NCBI RefSeq assembly: GCF_010448835.1
Contig: NZ_CP048409.1
Coordinates: forward strand, 620,001 to 684,000
Direction of reading: 5' to 3'
Length of the DNA: 64,000 nucleotides
From: Draconibacterium halophilum
Lineage (GTDB): Bacteria; Bacteroidota; Bacteroidia; Bacteroidales; Prolixibacteraceae
Positions 1 through 8,489 of the stretch are shown piece by piece. The position numbers and the translations under genes were made by a program. The notes beneath the pieces were generated by a model that saw only the letters and a list, made by a program, of their open reading frames with translations, searched no databases and had not been told where the DNA came from. Position 1 is the stretch's first letter. Every line of letters starts with the position of its first letter.

Positions 1-5
1 AAACA

Positions 6-512
6 ATGAAAGCCAAAAACAAACAAATGCATCGGGGCCTTACTGAAGGCGACAAGAGGAATTTGAGAAATCAATGTAAAATGCGAATGAGTTTATCACT
101 GCTCGTTTTTGTTCTGTCGACAATTATTGGAGTAGTGATTTACGAGATATTCTTTGATTTGAATCCGAATGGATTAAATATAAAAATGGCAGGTCTAATT
201 GTTGTCGGAACATTTAGTATTTCGTTGCTCCTAAGTTTTCTGATGTGTTACAAATATTACCAGGATTTACAATTCAATGAAAAAGTTCAGGTAATAAAAA
301 CCTTGAGAAACAAATCAAAGTCAACTATTTATCATGCCTCTGCACTGGGCAGCAACATTTCTAAGGCTTATAATGAAAAGTTTGAGTTTGTAGTTGACGA
401 TATAAAGCTCGACGTTGATAAAGAATTGTTTGAGCATTGTGCCGAGGGGGATCAATTGATTTTAAATTATGCTCCAAAAAGTGAATATCTGTTGAGTATT
501 GAAAAGAAGTAG
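6..512 (+). CDS. Small two-helix membrane protein, unknown function
   Basis: I do not recognise a family. The 168-residue product has a basic N-terminal tail, two hydrophobic segments at about residues 28-50 and 62-82 joined by a short loop, and a soluble C-terminal half of about 85 residues. That half begins with a lysine-rich stretch and ends in an acidic, beta-looking segment. This suggests an inner-membrane protein with both ends in the cytoplasm. The ATG lies only six bases into the window, so an upstream start cannot be excluded. A weak inverted repeat follows the stop, and the next gene on the same strand is a nitroreductase with no visible functional link. Confidence 0.6.
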   Translation: MKAKNKQMHRGLTEGDKRNLRNQCKMRMSLSLLVFVLSTIIGVVIYEIFFDLNPNGLNIKMAGLIVVGTFSISLLLSFLMCYKYYQDLQFNEKVQVIKTLRNKSKSTIYHASALGSNISKAYNEKFEFVVDDIKLDVDKELFEHCAEGDQLILNYAPKSEYLLSIEKK

Positions 513-545
513 TATTCGCAAGATTTAATTCTATTTAAAAATATG

Positions 546-576
546 AAAATGGCATTTCGGATTGAGGTACCATTTT
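546..576 (+). terminator. Possible weak terminator
   Basis: AAAATGG and CCATTTT can pair across a 17-base loop and are followed by a T run. It lies between the first gene and the nitroreductase. The stem is short and the loop long, so confidence is low. Confidence 0.3.
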
Positions 577-610
577 TTTATGCGTATTATTAGCTTTGCA
601 AAAAAAAACA

Positions 611-1129
611 ATGATCGAAATACTAAGAAACCGACGCAGCATTCGTAAATACACCGATCAGAAGATCGAACCCGAAAAAATAGAGTTATTAAAAGAGGCT
701 GCTTTACGCTCGCCGTCATCAAAAAATATCAATCCCTGGGAGTTTATTTTTGTTGACGACAAAATGTTGATCGAGAAGCTAAAAAGCTGCAAGCCTCATG
801 GTGTTGCACCACTTTCAACGGCACCGCTTGCCATTGTTGTTTGCGCCAACGAAACCCTTAACGATGTTTGGGTGGAAGATTGTTCCATAGCTTCTATTTT
901 GTTACAACTAACCGCACAATCACTGGATTTGGGAAGTTGCTGGGTACAAATTAGAAAACGTATGCACGATGAAACAATTTCGGCGGAAAAGTACATTCAG
1001 GATTTGCTAAATATCCGTGAGAACTTCAGAGTGCTGAGCATTGTAACTGTTGGTTATCCTGAAAAGTGGAGAGAAGGCAAGCCATTTGATGAGCTGCAGT
1101 TTGAGAAGATAAAAATCAATAAGATGTAA
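611..1129 (+). CDS. Nitroreductase-family FMN flavoprotein
   Basis: The product is 172 residues and belongs to the short nitroreductase family: NAD(P)H-dependent, FMN-binding, usually dimeric cytosolic reductases of nitro or quinone compounds. The N-terminus carries the family signature (IEILRNRRSIRKY, residues 2-14), where the RRSIR arginines contact the FMN phosphate. It is followed by SPSSKNINPWEF (about residues 35-46). The C-terminal VTVGYPEKW segment is also typical. I chose the ATG at 611; a TTG fifteen bases upstream would only add five residues before the conserved signature. The physiological substrate cannot be told from sequence. The gene converges on the PBP gene downstream across a perfect hairpin. 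Confidence 0.88.
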   Translation: MIEILRNRRSIRKYTDQKIEPEKIELLKEAALRSPSSKNINPWEFIFVDDKMLIEKLKSCKPHGVAPLSTAPLAIVVCANETLNDVWVEDCSIASILLQLTAQSLDLGSCWVQIRKRMHDETISAEKYIQDLLNIRENFRVLSIVTVGYPEKWREGKPFDELQFEKIKINKM

Positions 1130-1141
1130 GATGTAAAAGTC

Positions 1142-1174
1142 AGTGATACCCTCACTCTGTGTGAGGGTATCACT
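1142..1174. terminator. Bidirectional hairpin between convergent genes
   Basis: A perfect 14-bp stem (AGTGATACCCTCAC with its complement) encloses a 5-base loop. It sits in the 54-bp gap between the nitroreductase (+) and the PBP (-), the expected place for a shared terminator. The U tracts on both sides are poor, so it may act mainly as a 3'-end stabiliser. Confidence 0.65.
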
Positions 1175-1183
1175 TTATAATGT

Positions 1184-3574
1184 TTAAAAGAAATCGTTGA
1201 ATTCTTCCGGAGTTCTATTCTTTTTCTCCAGTTCATCGCAATCGAGGTTAATGTTAAATTCAGCAGGTTTTTTGAACTCCATCTTGTTTTCTTTGTATCC
1301 GATAGATTCGTCGGCCAAAACTTTTTTGTAGAAATAACCCCAAATTGGCAGCGCCATGTTTGCACCCTGCCCCGATCCAATGGTGCGGAAATGTATACTT
1401 CGCAAATCAGCGCCTGTCCAAACACCGGCAGTAAGTTTTGGTGTTGTACCAATAAACCAACCATCGGAGTGGTTTTGTGTGGTTCCTGTTTTTCCGGCAA
1501 TTGGCATGGTAAATTGGCCATACTCTTTTGTTACTCTTTCGCGCCAAAGATTTGAACCACGCAAACGAGCTCCGGTACCATCTGGGCTTATTACTCCTTC
1601 CAACAAATTCAACATTAAATAAGCTGTTTCTTCGTCAATAGCTTCATGTTTTTCAGGATTAAAACGGGCAATTACATTACCATGTCGATCTTCAATTCGG
1701 GTTACAAAATACGGTTTGGTGTAAACTCCTAAATTGGCATAGGTATTGAATGCTCCAACCATTTCGTAAAGTGTTACATCCGAAACACCTAAAAACATGG
1801 AGTTTACAGCTTCAATCGGGCTATAAATACCCATGCGTTTCATCACATCAACCACAGCTTGTGGATTAAACTGCTTTAATACCCAGGCCGAAATACGGTT
1901 TTTAGAGTTGGCAAGGCCCCATTTAAGAGTGACCATTTTTCCGTCCATTTCCGGATCAACATCAGCATCTTTGGGTTCGTAAATACTGCCGTCCCATTGT
2001 TGAAATTGTTGACTTACATACGGCACTTTTGTGCAAGGTGTTAGTCCGTTTTGCATAGCGAGCGTGTACAAAAATGGTTTAACAGTAGAGCCAACCTGGC
2101 GTTTTCCACCTTTTACCATGTCGTACATAAAATGCTTGTAGTTGGGGCCGCCAACGTATGCTTTTACTTTCCCCGATTCGGTGTCCATAGCCATAAACGA
2201 GGAGCGGAAATAGCGCAGGTAATGTTTTATTGAATCCATCGGAGTCATCAAGGTGTCTACTTCGCCACTCCATTCAAAAACAGACATCTCAACGGGTTCG
2301 TTAAACGTTTCCTTAATCTCCGAAAAGCTCTTGCCAGCTAGATTCATTACCCGGTAACGTTCGCTTTTTCGGATTTCCCGGTTCAATAGGTTTTCCACCT
2401 CTTCGCGGCCCATGTTATTGGCAAAAGGAGGATTGTTTAGCCCCTCCATGCTTCCATCGAACAGGGGCTGCAGGTCGTAACGCAAATGTTGCTCAACGGC
2501 TTCAACCGCATATTTTTGCATGCGCGAGTCGAGCGTTGTGTATATCTTTAAACCATCGGTGTAAATATTGTAAGGTTCGCCATTGGCTTTTTTGTTTTTG
2601 TTACACCAGCCATATAGCGGATTGTTTTCCCATTCATCCAGATCTTCAATGTATTTTTGCTCTTGCCACGAGGCATAATTATCGCGCTCCGGTTTTTTGG
2701 CTGTCAGCGCTAAACGCAGGTATTCGCGGAAATATGGTGCCGGTCCGAGTTTGTAATCAACTTTATTATATTCCAGATCGAGTGGGAGTAGTTTAGCAGA
2801 ATCGGCAACTTCGGGAGTGATGTAGCCATATTTTTCCATCTGAGCCAGCACTACATTTCGGCGTTGTAATACCATGCCGGGGCGACGAATAGGGTTATAA
2901 AGCGAAGAGTTTTTAGCCATTCCAACCAGCATAGCGGCCTGGTGAAGCTTCAGCGAATCCGGCTGAGCATTAAAATAAACATCGGCTGCCGAACGAATTC
3001 CAACGGCGTTGTTCAGGTAATCGTATTTGTTCAGGTACATCAGAATAATCTCTTCCTTGGTGTAACTGCGCTCAAGTTTTACTGCTATCACCCACTCTTT
3101 AAATTTTCGCAGTACCAACTCCAGGCTACTTGAAAAACCATCGCGCGGAAAAAGCATTTTTGCCAACTGTTGACTTAAAGTACTTCCGCCGCCTGAGCTG
3201 GTATCGCCGATAACAATTCCTTTTACAACACGAATTAGTCCACGAAAATCAATTCCCGAATGATCGTAAAAACGAACATCCTCTGTTGCAATCAACGCGT
3301 TTATTAAATGTGGAGGCAGATTCTCGTAGTTTACGTAGCTGCGGTTCTCCTGATTGAAATATTTATCAATGGAAGGACCATCTTCAAAATAGATCTCCGT
3401 TGCCAGAATATTTTGTGGGTTTTCCAGCTCCTTAAAACTTGGCATAAAACCCAGGTTCCCCTTGGCTATCAGGAAGAAAAGGAAAAAAGCCGAAACGAGC
3501 CCCAGGGCAACGATCGACCAAAAAATAATGATGTATGTTTTAAAGCTTTTTTTTGTTTCGCTCATGAATTTCAC
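1184..3574 (-). CDS. Class A penicillin-binding protein (PBP1A type)
   Basis: This bifunctional peptidoglycan synthase polymerises glycan strands from lipid II and cross-links stem peptides in the periplasm. The 796-residue product has a membrane anchor at about residues 14-36. A GT51 glycosyltransferase domain follows, with EDVRFYDHSGID (catalytic Glu98) and GGSTLSQQLAK (129-139). The transpeptidase domain has the nucleophile motif STVK (Ser496), SKN (557-559) and KTGT (695-698), so all active-site motifs are present. The insert of about 130 residues between the two domains is of the size seen in Bacteroidota PBP1A. A second ATG three codons in (MSE) is an equally plausible start. The gene is monocistronic and diverges from topA. 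Confidence 0.95.
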   Translation of the reverse strand: MKFMSETKKSFKTYIIIFWSIVALGLVSAFFLFFLIAKGNLGFMPSFKELENPQNILATEIYFEDGPSIDKYFNQENRSYVNYENLPPHLINALIATEDVRFYDHSGIDFRGLIRVVKGIVIGDTSSGGGSTLSQQLAKMLFPRDGFSSSLELVLRKFKEWVIAVKLERSYTKEEIILMYLNKYDYLNNAVGIRSAADVYFNAQPDSLKLHQAAMLVGMAKNSSLYNPIRRPGMVLQRRNVVLAQMEKYGYITPEVADSAKLLPLDLEYNKVDYKLGPAPYFREYLRLALTAKKPERDNYASWQEQKYIEDLDEWENNPLYGWCNKNKKANGEPYNIYTDGLKIYTTLDSRMQKYAVEAVEQHLRYDLQPLFDGSMEGLNNPPFANNMGREEVENLLNREIRKSERYRVMNLAGKSFSEIKETFNEPVEMSVFEWSGEVDTLMTPMDSIKHYLRYFRSSFMAMDTESGKVKAYVGGPNYKHFMYDMVKGGKRQVGSTVKPFLYTLAMQNGLTPCTKVPYVSQQFQQWDGSIYEPKDADVDPEMDGKMVTLKWGLANSKNRISAWVLKQFNPQAVVDVMKRMGIYSPIEAVNSMFLGVSDVTLYEMVGAFNTYANLGVYTKPYFVTRIEDRHGNVIARFNPEKHEAIDEETAYLMLNLLEGVISPDGTGARLRGSNLWRERVTKEYGQFTMPIAGKTGTTQNHSDGWFIGTTPKLTAGVWTGADLRSIHFRTIGSGQGANMALPIWGYFYKKVLADESIGYKENKMEFKKPAEFNINLDCDELEKKNRTPEEFNDFF

Positions 3575-3778
3575 TCATTTTAATGTGGCAACAAATATAT
3601 ACCATTCTGTTATGGCAACAAGCTAATTAACGCCTCGAAATTGGATATTATTTTATTTTTTAAAAAATAAAATCGTCATTTTCAATTAAATAGAAAATAA
3701 AAAATAGCTCATTAAATTTTGAACTTAGCTCATCATTTTCTTTAATTTGCAGAATTTTTAGAACGGATTAGAAAGAAT

Positions 3779-6112
3779 ATGCACAAAAACCTGGTTATAG
3801 TCGAGTCCCCTGCAAAGGCGAAAACAATAGAAGGATTTCTTGGAGATGGATACGTGGTGACCTCAAGCATGGGTCATGTTAGAGACCTGGAAAAGAAAGA
3901 CTTCGGGATTGATATTGAGAACAATTATCAACCCAGATATAAAGTTTCTTCCGATAAGAAGAAAATAGTAACAGAACTGAAAAAGTTAGCAAAGGAGGCC
4001 GAAACGGTATGGCTGGCTTCCGATGAAGACCGCGAGGGAGAGGCAATAGCCTGGCACCTGAAAGAGGTGTTGAAGCTGAAAGATGATAAAATAAAACGAA
4101 TTGTTTTTCACGAAATTACCAAAGATGCAATTACGCGTGCCGTTGAAAATCCAAGAGATATTGACCAGCATTTGGTAAATGCGCAACAGGCCCGTCGCGT
4201 GTTAGACCGCATTGTGGGTTTCGAGGTGTCGCCGGTTTTGTGGAAAAAAGTTAAACCATCGTTAAGTGCCGGAAGGGTGCAATCGGTAGCGGTTCGTTTA
4301 ATTGTTGAACGCGAACGCGAAATCCGCAATTTTAACTCGGAAACCTGGTTTCGTGTAAACGGATACTTTTTAGTGTCGGATGAAAAAGGGAATACCACCG
4401 AATTAAAAGCAGAACTTTCAAAACGTTTTAAAACCCGCGATGAGGCTAATGATTTTCTCGAAAAGTGCAAAACTGCCGATTTTAAAGTAAGCGATGTGGT
4501 AAAAAAACCGGGGAAACGATCGCCGGCGCAACCATTTACAACATCTACCTTGCAGCAGGAAGCCAGTAGAAAGCTGGGATTTTCGGTGTCGCAAACAATG
4601 GCGGTTGCCCAGCGATTGTATGAAAGTGGTAAGATTACCTACATGCGTACCGACTCGGTGAACTTATCGGGGCTGGCTATAAATACTTCGAAACAAAAGA
4701 TTACAGAGCTTCATGGTGAAAACTATGTGAAAATCAGGAAGTTCAAAAATAAATCTAAAGGAGCCCAGGAAGCGCACGAGGCTATTCGTCCTACCTATAT
4801 GGAAAACCAAACGGTTGACGGATCGTCGCAGGAGCAGCGTTTGTACGAGTTGATCTGGAAGCGCACGATTGCTTCGCAAATGGCCGATGCAATTTTAGAA
4901 CGTACCAATGTTACAATCGACGTGTCGAATGCAACGGAGAAATTTCAGGCAACCGGTGAGGTAATTGTTTTCGATGGTTTCCTGAAGGTTTACATTGAAT
5001 CGACCGACGATGAAAATACAAACGGAAGTGGGCAATCGCTTATTCCGCCTGTGCATGTAAACGATCCTCTAGAGATGACGTCGGTAATTTCAACACAGCG
5101 TTTTTCGCAACGTCCGCCGCGTTTTACTGAAGCATCGTTGGTTAAACGTCTTGAAGAGCTGGGTATTGGCCGTCCGTCAACCTATGCGCCAACCATTACA
5201 ACGGTTCAGAACAGAAACTACGTTGTAAAAGAGGAGCGTCCCGGAGTGGAACGGAATTATAACGTTCTTACGCTAAAAGACGGAAAAATTAAAGAGGAAG
5301 AAAAGACCGAGATTACCGGTGCTGAAAAAAATAAACTGTTCCCAACCGATATTGGTATTGTTGTTAACGATTTTCTCATGGATAATTTCGATGAGATAAT
5401 GGATTACAACTTTACCGCAAATGTTGAAAAAGAATTTGATGATATTGCCGATGGGAAAAGAGTGTGGAACGAGATGATCGATAAATTTTATCAGCCGTTT
5501 CATGGCAAAGTGGAGCACGCCCTTGAAAATGCAGAGCGCTCAAAAGGAGAACGTATTCTGGGTGTCGATCCAAAAACGGGAAAACAAGTTTCGGTAAAAA
5601 TCGGACGTTATGGCCCGTTGGCTCAACTTGGTGAAACTTCGCAGGAAGAAGATACTGAGAAACCACAGTTCTCAAGCTTGCGTACCGGTCAGCATATCGA
5701 AACAATTACGTTGGAAGAAGCACTTGATTTATTTAAACTTCCGCGCGAGCTGGGTGAATACGAAGACAAAAAGGTAACCGTTGCTATTGGTCGCTTTGGT
5801 CCGTATGTGCGTCACGATAATAAATTTGTTTCGCTCGGAAAAGAAGATGATCCATATTCGGTAAAGCTCGACAGGGCGATTGAATTGATTGAAGCCAAAC
5901 GTGAAAAAGATCGTAAAGCAGTTATTAAGATATTTGATGAAGATGCAGAACTTCAGGTGCTTAATGGCAGATGGGGACCCTACATAAAGCATAAAAAGAA
6001 AAATTATAAGATACCAAAAACAACAAAGGCTGAGGAGCTAACTTACGATGATTGTATAAAGATCATTGAATCGGCTCCGGAGCCTAAAAACCGACGTGGT
6101 AGAAAAAAATAA
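3779..6112 (+). CDS. topA: DNA topoisomerase I (type IA)
   Basis: TopA relaxes negative supercoils by transient single-strand cleavage. In the 777-residue product the Toprim domain has VIVESPAKAKTIE (residues 6-18) and the metal site SDEDREGE (81-88). The catalytic tyrosine is Tyr288 in KITYMRTDS. After the core there are no four-cysteine zinc fingers. Instead there are three Toprim C-terminal repeats of the form GR-x-GP-x (around GRYGPLAQLG, GRFGPYVRHD and GRWGPYIKHK), followed by a basic tail, which is the usual Bacteroidota arrangement. A 16-bp terminator follows the stop directly. In my knowledge of this phylum topA often sits just upstream of the T9SS gldK locus, as here. Confidence 0.97.
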   Translation: MHKNLVIVESPAKAKTIEGFLGDGYVVTSSMGHVRDLEKKDFGIDIENNYQPRYKVSSDKKKIVTELKKLAKEAETVWLASDEDREGEAIAWHLKEVLKLKDDKIKRIVFHEITKDAITRAVENPRDIDQHLVNAQQARRVLDRIVGFEVSPVLWKKVKPSLSAGRVQSVAVRLIVEREREIRNFNSETWFRVNGYFLVSDEKGNTTELKAELSKRFKTRDEANDFLEKCKTADFKVSDVVKKPGKRSPAQPFTTSTLQQEASRKLGFSVSQTMAVAQRLYESGKITYMRTDSVNLSGLAINTSKQKITELHGENYVKIRKFKNKSKGAQEAHEAIRPTYMENQTVDGSSQEQRLYELIWKRTIASQMADAILERTNVTIDVSNATEKFQATGEVIVFDGFLKVYIESTDDENTNGSGQSLIPPVHVNDPLEMTSVISTQRFSQRPPRFTEASLVKRLEELGIGRPSTYAPTITTVQNRNYVVKEERPGVERNYNVLTLKDGKIKEEEKTEITGAEKNKLFPTDIGIVVNDFLMDNFDEIMDYNFTANVEKEFDDIADGKRVWNEMIDKFYQPFHGKVEHALENAERSKGERILGVDPKTGKQVSVKIGRYGPLAQLGETSQEEDTEKPQFSSLRTGQHIETITLEEALDLFKLPRELGEYEDKKVTVAIGRFGPYVRHDNKFVSLGKEDDPYSVKLDRAIELIEAKREKDRKAVIKIFDEDAELQVLNGRWGPYIKHKKKNYKIPKTTKAEELTYDDCIKIIESAPEPKNRRGRKK

Positions 6113-6114
6113 AG

Positions 6115-6149
6115 AATAAAGGCAGGTGATTTGATCATTTGCCTTTATT
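6115..6149 (+). terminator. Rho-independent terminator of topA
   Basis: AATAAAGGCAGGTGAT pairs with ATCATTTGCCTTTATT around a 3-base loop (one mismatch and one G-T pair), and T residues follow. It covers the TTG at 6139 that could be read as an early start for the next gene, which supports the ATG at 6166 instead. Confidence 0.8.
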
Positions 6150-6165
6150 TTTAAAAGCAAAAAAA

Positions 6166-7317
6166 ATGAATTTGTTTCCCTACTTTGATGCGGTTGATTT
6201 TTCGCAGTATGTCGACAATGTGCCTTTTGCCTGGAAATATTCGATGGGTGGCACCATTGAAAAGAATACGCATAAACTTCAGGAAGGCCGTTTGAAAAAC
6301 ATTGAGCTGGCCATTGTTGGTGTTCCGTTTAACAGTGGGCACGATGATTTTGAAAGAACGGCAACACCAGATAAATTGCGTAAGGCATTTTATCGTTTAG
6401 CAGATGTTCGGAAACTAAACATTGTCGATCTTGGTAATTTAAAAGCATCAACCAGTCACAAGGGGAACTATCTGGCACTGCGCGATGTGGTTGATTATTT
6501 GAATGAATTAGACATTGTAACCATTATTTTAGGAGGAAGCCAGGATTACAGCTACGGTGTTTGTCAGGCTTTCAGGTCTGATCCTTTTTTCTCGTTAACT
6601 GCTGTTGATGCCTTTTTAGATGTTAAAAAGGGTGTTGAATCGTTAAGCTCAACAAATTACTTATCGCAGGTTTTTAAAACCATGCCCGATCTTTTTCAGT
6701 TTAGCTTGCTGGCTTATCAAAGTCATTATGTTCCCGATATTTATTTTGAGAAGACCAAGGGAATTAATGCTCATTTGCGGCTGGGGAAATTACGAGATAA
6801 TTTAAGTGGTGCTGAACCCGTTCTCCGAAACAGTGACTTTTTAACTTTTGATATGGCGGCTTTTAAGTATTCCGAAACAGCAAATAGTTTAAATCTTCCG
6901 AATGGTTTATATGCCGACGAAGCCTGCCAGTTAATGAAATACGCCGGAGCAAGTAACCGAATGAAAGTATTCGGATTATTTGGATTAAATATTGATTCGG
7001 AAACGGTGGAGTTGTCCGTAAATCTGGCAGCACAACTGGTTTGGTATTTTGTTCAGGGCTACTTAATAAGAGACAAGCGAAAACCGGAGCAGGGCGATGG
7101 TTTCTCCACCTTTAGTGTGGAAATACCAGAATTATCAGGGCCTCTGGTATTTTGCAAAAACGAAGATACCGGGCAGTTGTGGGTTCAGGTTCAAGCCATA
7201 AATAACGAAACCTTATATTTTGCCTGTTCAGAAAAGGATTATGAAGCAGCCAGTGGCAACGAAATTCCTGAGTTATGGTTGAAATATGTGCAAAAAACCG
7301 ATGAAATATTAAAATAA
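6166..7317 (+). CDS. Arginase-fold (ureohydrolase-like) protein, probably catalytically inactive
   Basis: The 383-residue product resembles the arginase/formimidoylglutamase superfamily: VGVPFNSGHDD (residues 51-61), the IILGGS strand (120-125), a DA-x-x-D motif (148-152) and a TFD strand end (227-229). True ureohydrolases bind two Mn2+ through GGDH, DAHxD and DxD. Here these read GGSQ, DAFLD and FDMAA, so both metal-binding histidines and the second aspartate of the last motif are missing. Automatic annotation will probably call it formimidoylglutamase or arginase, but I infer a non-enzymatic role. It lies between topA and the porP-gldKLMN genes on the same strand. A T9SS-linked or regulatory role is plausible but unproven. 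Confidence 0.75.
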   Translation: MNLFPYFDAVDFSQYVDNVPFAWKYSMGGTIEKNTHKLQEGRLKNIELAIVGVPFNSGHDDFERTATPDKLRKAFYRLADVRKLNIVDLGNLKASTSHKGNYLALRDVVDYLNELDIVTIILGGSQDYSYGVCQAFRSDPFFSLTAVDAFLDVKKGVESLSSTNYLSQVFKTMPDLFQFSLLAYQSHYVPDIYFEKTKGINAHLRLGKLRDNLSGAEPVLRNSDFLTFDMAAFKYSETANSLNLPNGLYADEACQLMKYAGASNRMKVFGLFGLNIDSETVELSVNLAAQLVWYFVQGYLIRDKRKPEQGDGFSTFSVEIPELSGPLVFCKNEDTGQLWVQVQAINNETLYFACSEKDYEAASGNEIPELWLKYVQKTDEILK

Positions 7318-7434
7318 TACCCCTTTATAACCGTTCTTTGCATACCTTGTTAACAGTTGATTGTTACAAACAACTATATTTTGTTTCTTTGCCACAGCAG
7401 AGAAAAGGCTAAATTGCCCTATGAAAAGAGAAGT

Positions 7435-8379
7435 ATGAGAAAGGCTGTATCTTTTTTATTTATTATAATGTCGGTTACAATAGTTACTCACGGTCAGCAA
7501 GATCCTCAGTACACCAATAATATGTTTTATAAGTTGGGTGTAAACCCAGGGTATGCCGGTGCTGAAGATGCAATTAATGGCATATTGTTAAACCGTTATC
7601 AGTGGTCGGGATTCGAAGGAGCCCCAAAAACACTGGTTTTTAGCGTTGATGCAGCAATTAATGCTTTTGGTTCTCCAGGAGGGATTGGAGTAAACGTGAT
7701 TAGCGATGAATGGGGGTTTTATAAAAATACGTGGGTGAACTTAAATTATTCATACAAGGTAACAACCGCATTAGGAACGTTAGGACTTGGTATTTCCCCC
7801 GGAATTTTTAATTTTAACATTAGTCCTGAATGGGACGTGCCGCAGGGAGAGATGTATACACCGGCTGAATCAGATCCTTCTGTTCCAAATGAAGAAGCCA
7901 GCCAGATTACATTCGATGTAGGTTTTGGTGCTTATTTGTACACCAATAAATATTATGCCGGGTTTTCGGCAACACATATCAATCAGGGAGAAGTAATGTA
8001 CGACGATGTAGCGGTTGATTTTTTGGCTCGACACTATTATTTTACTGGCGGATACAATATTAAACTATCCGATCCGTTATTTGAGGTGCGGCCGTCGTTC
8101 TTGCTAAAGTCAGATTTGGCTTCGTGGCAGATCGATTTGAACGCAAACGTGGTCTATAACGATAAATTCTGGGGAGGAATATCGTACAGAGTGCAGGACG
8201 CGGTAGCACTACTTATGGGAATGGAACTGTTTAATGGAATGCGAATTGGATATTCGTTCGATTTAGTAACATCGGCAATAAAAAGCAATGGATTTGCCTC
8301 GAACGAATTTTTTGTAAGTTATTCGATTGATTTAGAGAGAAATCGTAACCAAAAATACAAGAGTATTAGATTTTTGTAA
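7435..8379 (+). CDS. porP: PorP/SprF-family T9SS outer-membrane protein
   Basis: The 314-residue protein has a cleavable signal (MRKAVSFLFIIMSVTIVTHG then QQDPQYT). It has the family opening QDPQYTNNMFYKLGVNPGYAG and the alternating-residue pattern of an outer-membrane beta barrel, ending in a FVSYSI-type strand. PorP/SprF proteins sit in the outer membrane. Characterised members help T9SS export or anchor secreted adhesins and are typically encoded beside gldK/porK. I chose the ATG at 7435 because it starts the signal peptide; the longer TTG reading from 7357 adds a non-signal leader. It begins the apparent porP-gldKLMN transcription unit, 110 bp upstream of gldK with no terminator between. 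Confidence 0.92.
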   Translation: MRKAVSFLFIIMSVTIVTHGQQDPQYTNNMFYKLGVNPGYAGAEDAINGILLNRYQWSGFEGAPKTLVFSVDAAINAFGSPGGIGVNVISDEWGFYKNTWVNLNYSYKVTTALGTLGLGISPGIFNFNISPEWDVPQGEMYTPAESDPSVPNEEASQITFDVGFGAYLYTNKYYAGFSATHINQGEVMYDDVAVDFLARHYYFTGGYNIKLSDPLFEVRPSFLLKSDLASWQIDLNANVVYNDKFWGGISYRVQDAVALLMGMELFNGMRIGYSFDLVTSAIKSNGFASNEFFVSYSIDLERNRNQKYKSIRFL

Positions 8380-8489
8380 AATATGTTTAAAGTAAATAAG
8401 ATAAGGAACAGAATTAATATTTTATTATTTCATTGTTTCTACTTATTTTTAACGACCAATCAGAGCTCGAAAAGTATAAAAGACACATT

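Noticed and set aside
6139..6165. TTG start for the arginase-like gene
   Set aside because: The codons lie in the right arm of the topA terminator and add a non-conserved leader.
7357..7434. TTG start for porP
   Set aside because: It would bury the signal peptide behind 26 extra residues.
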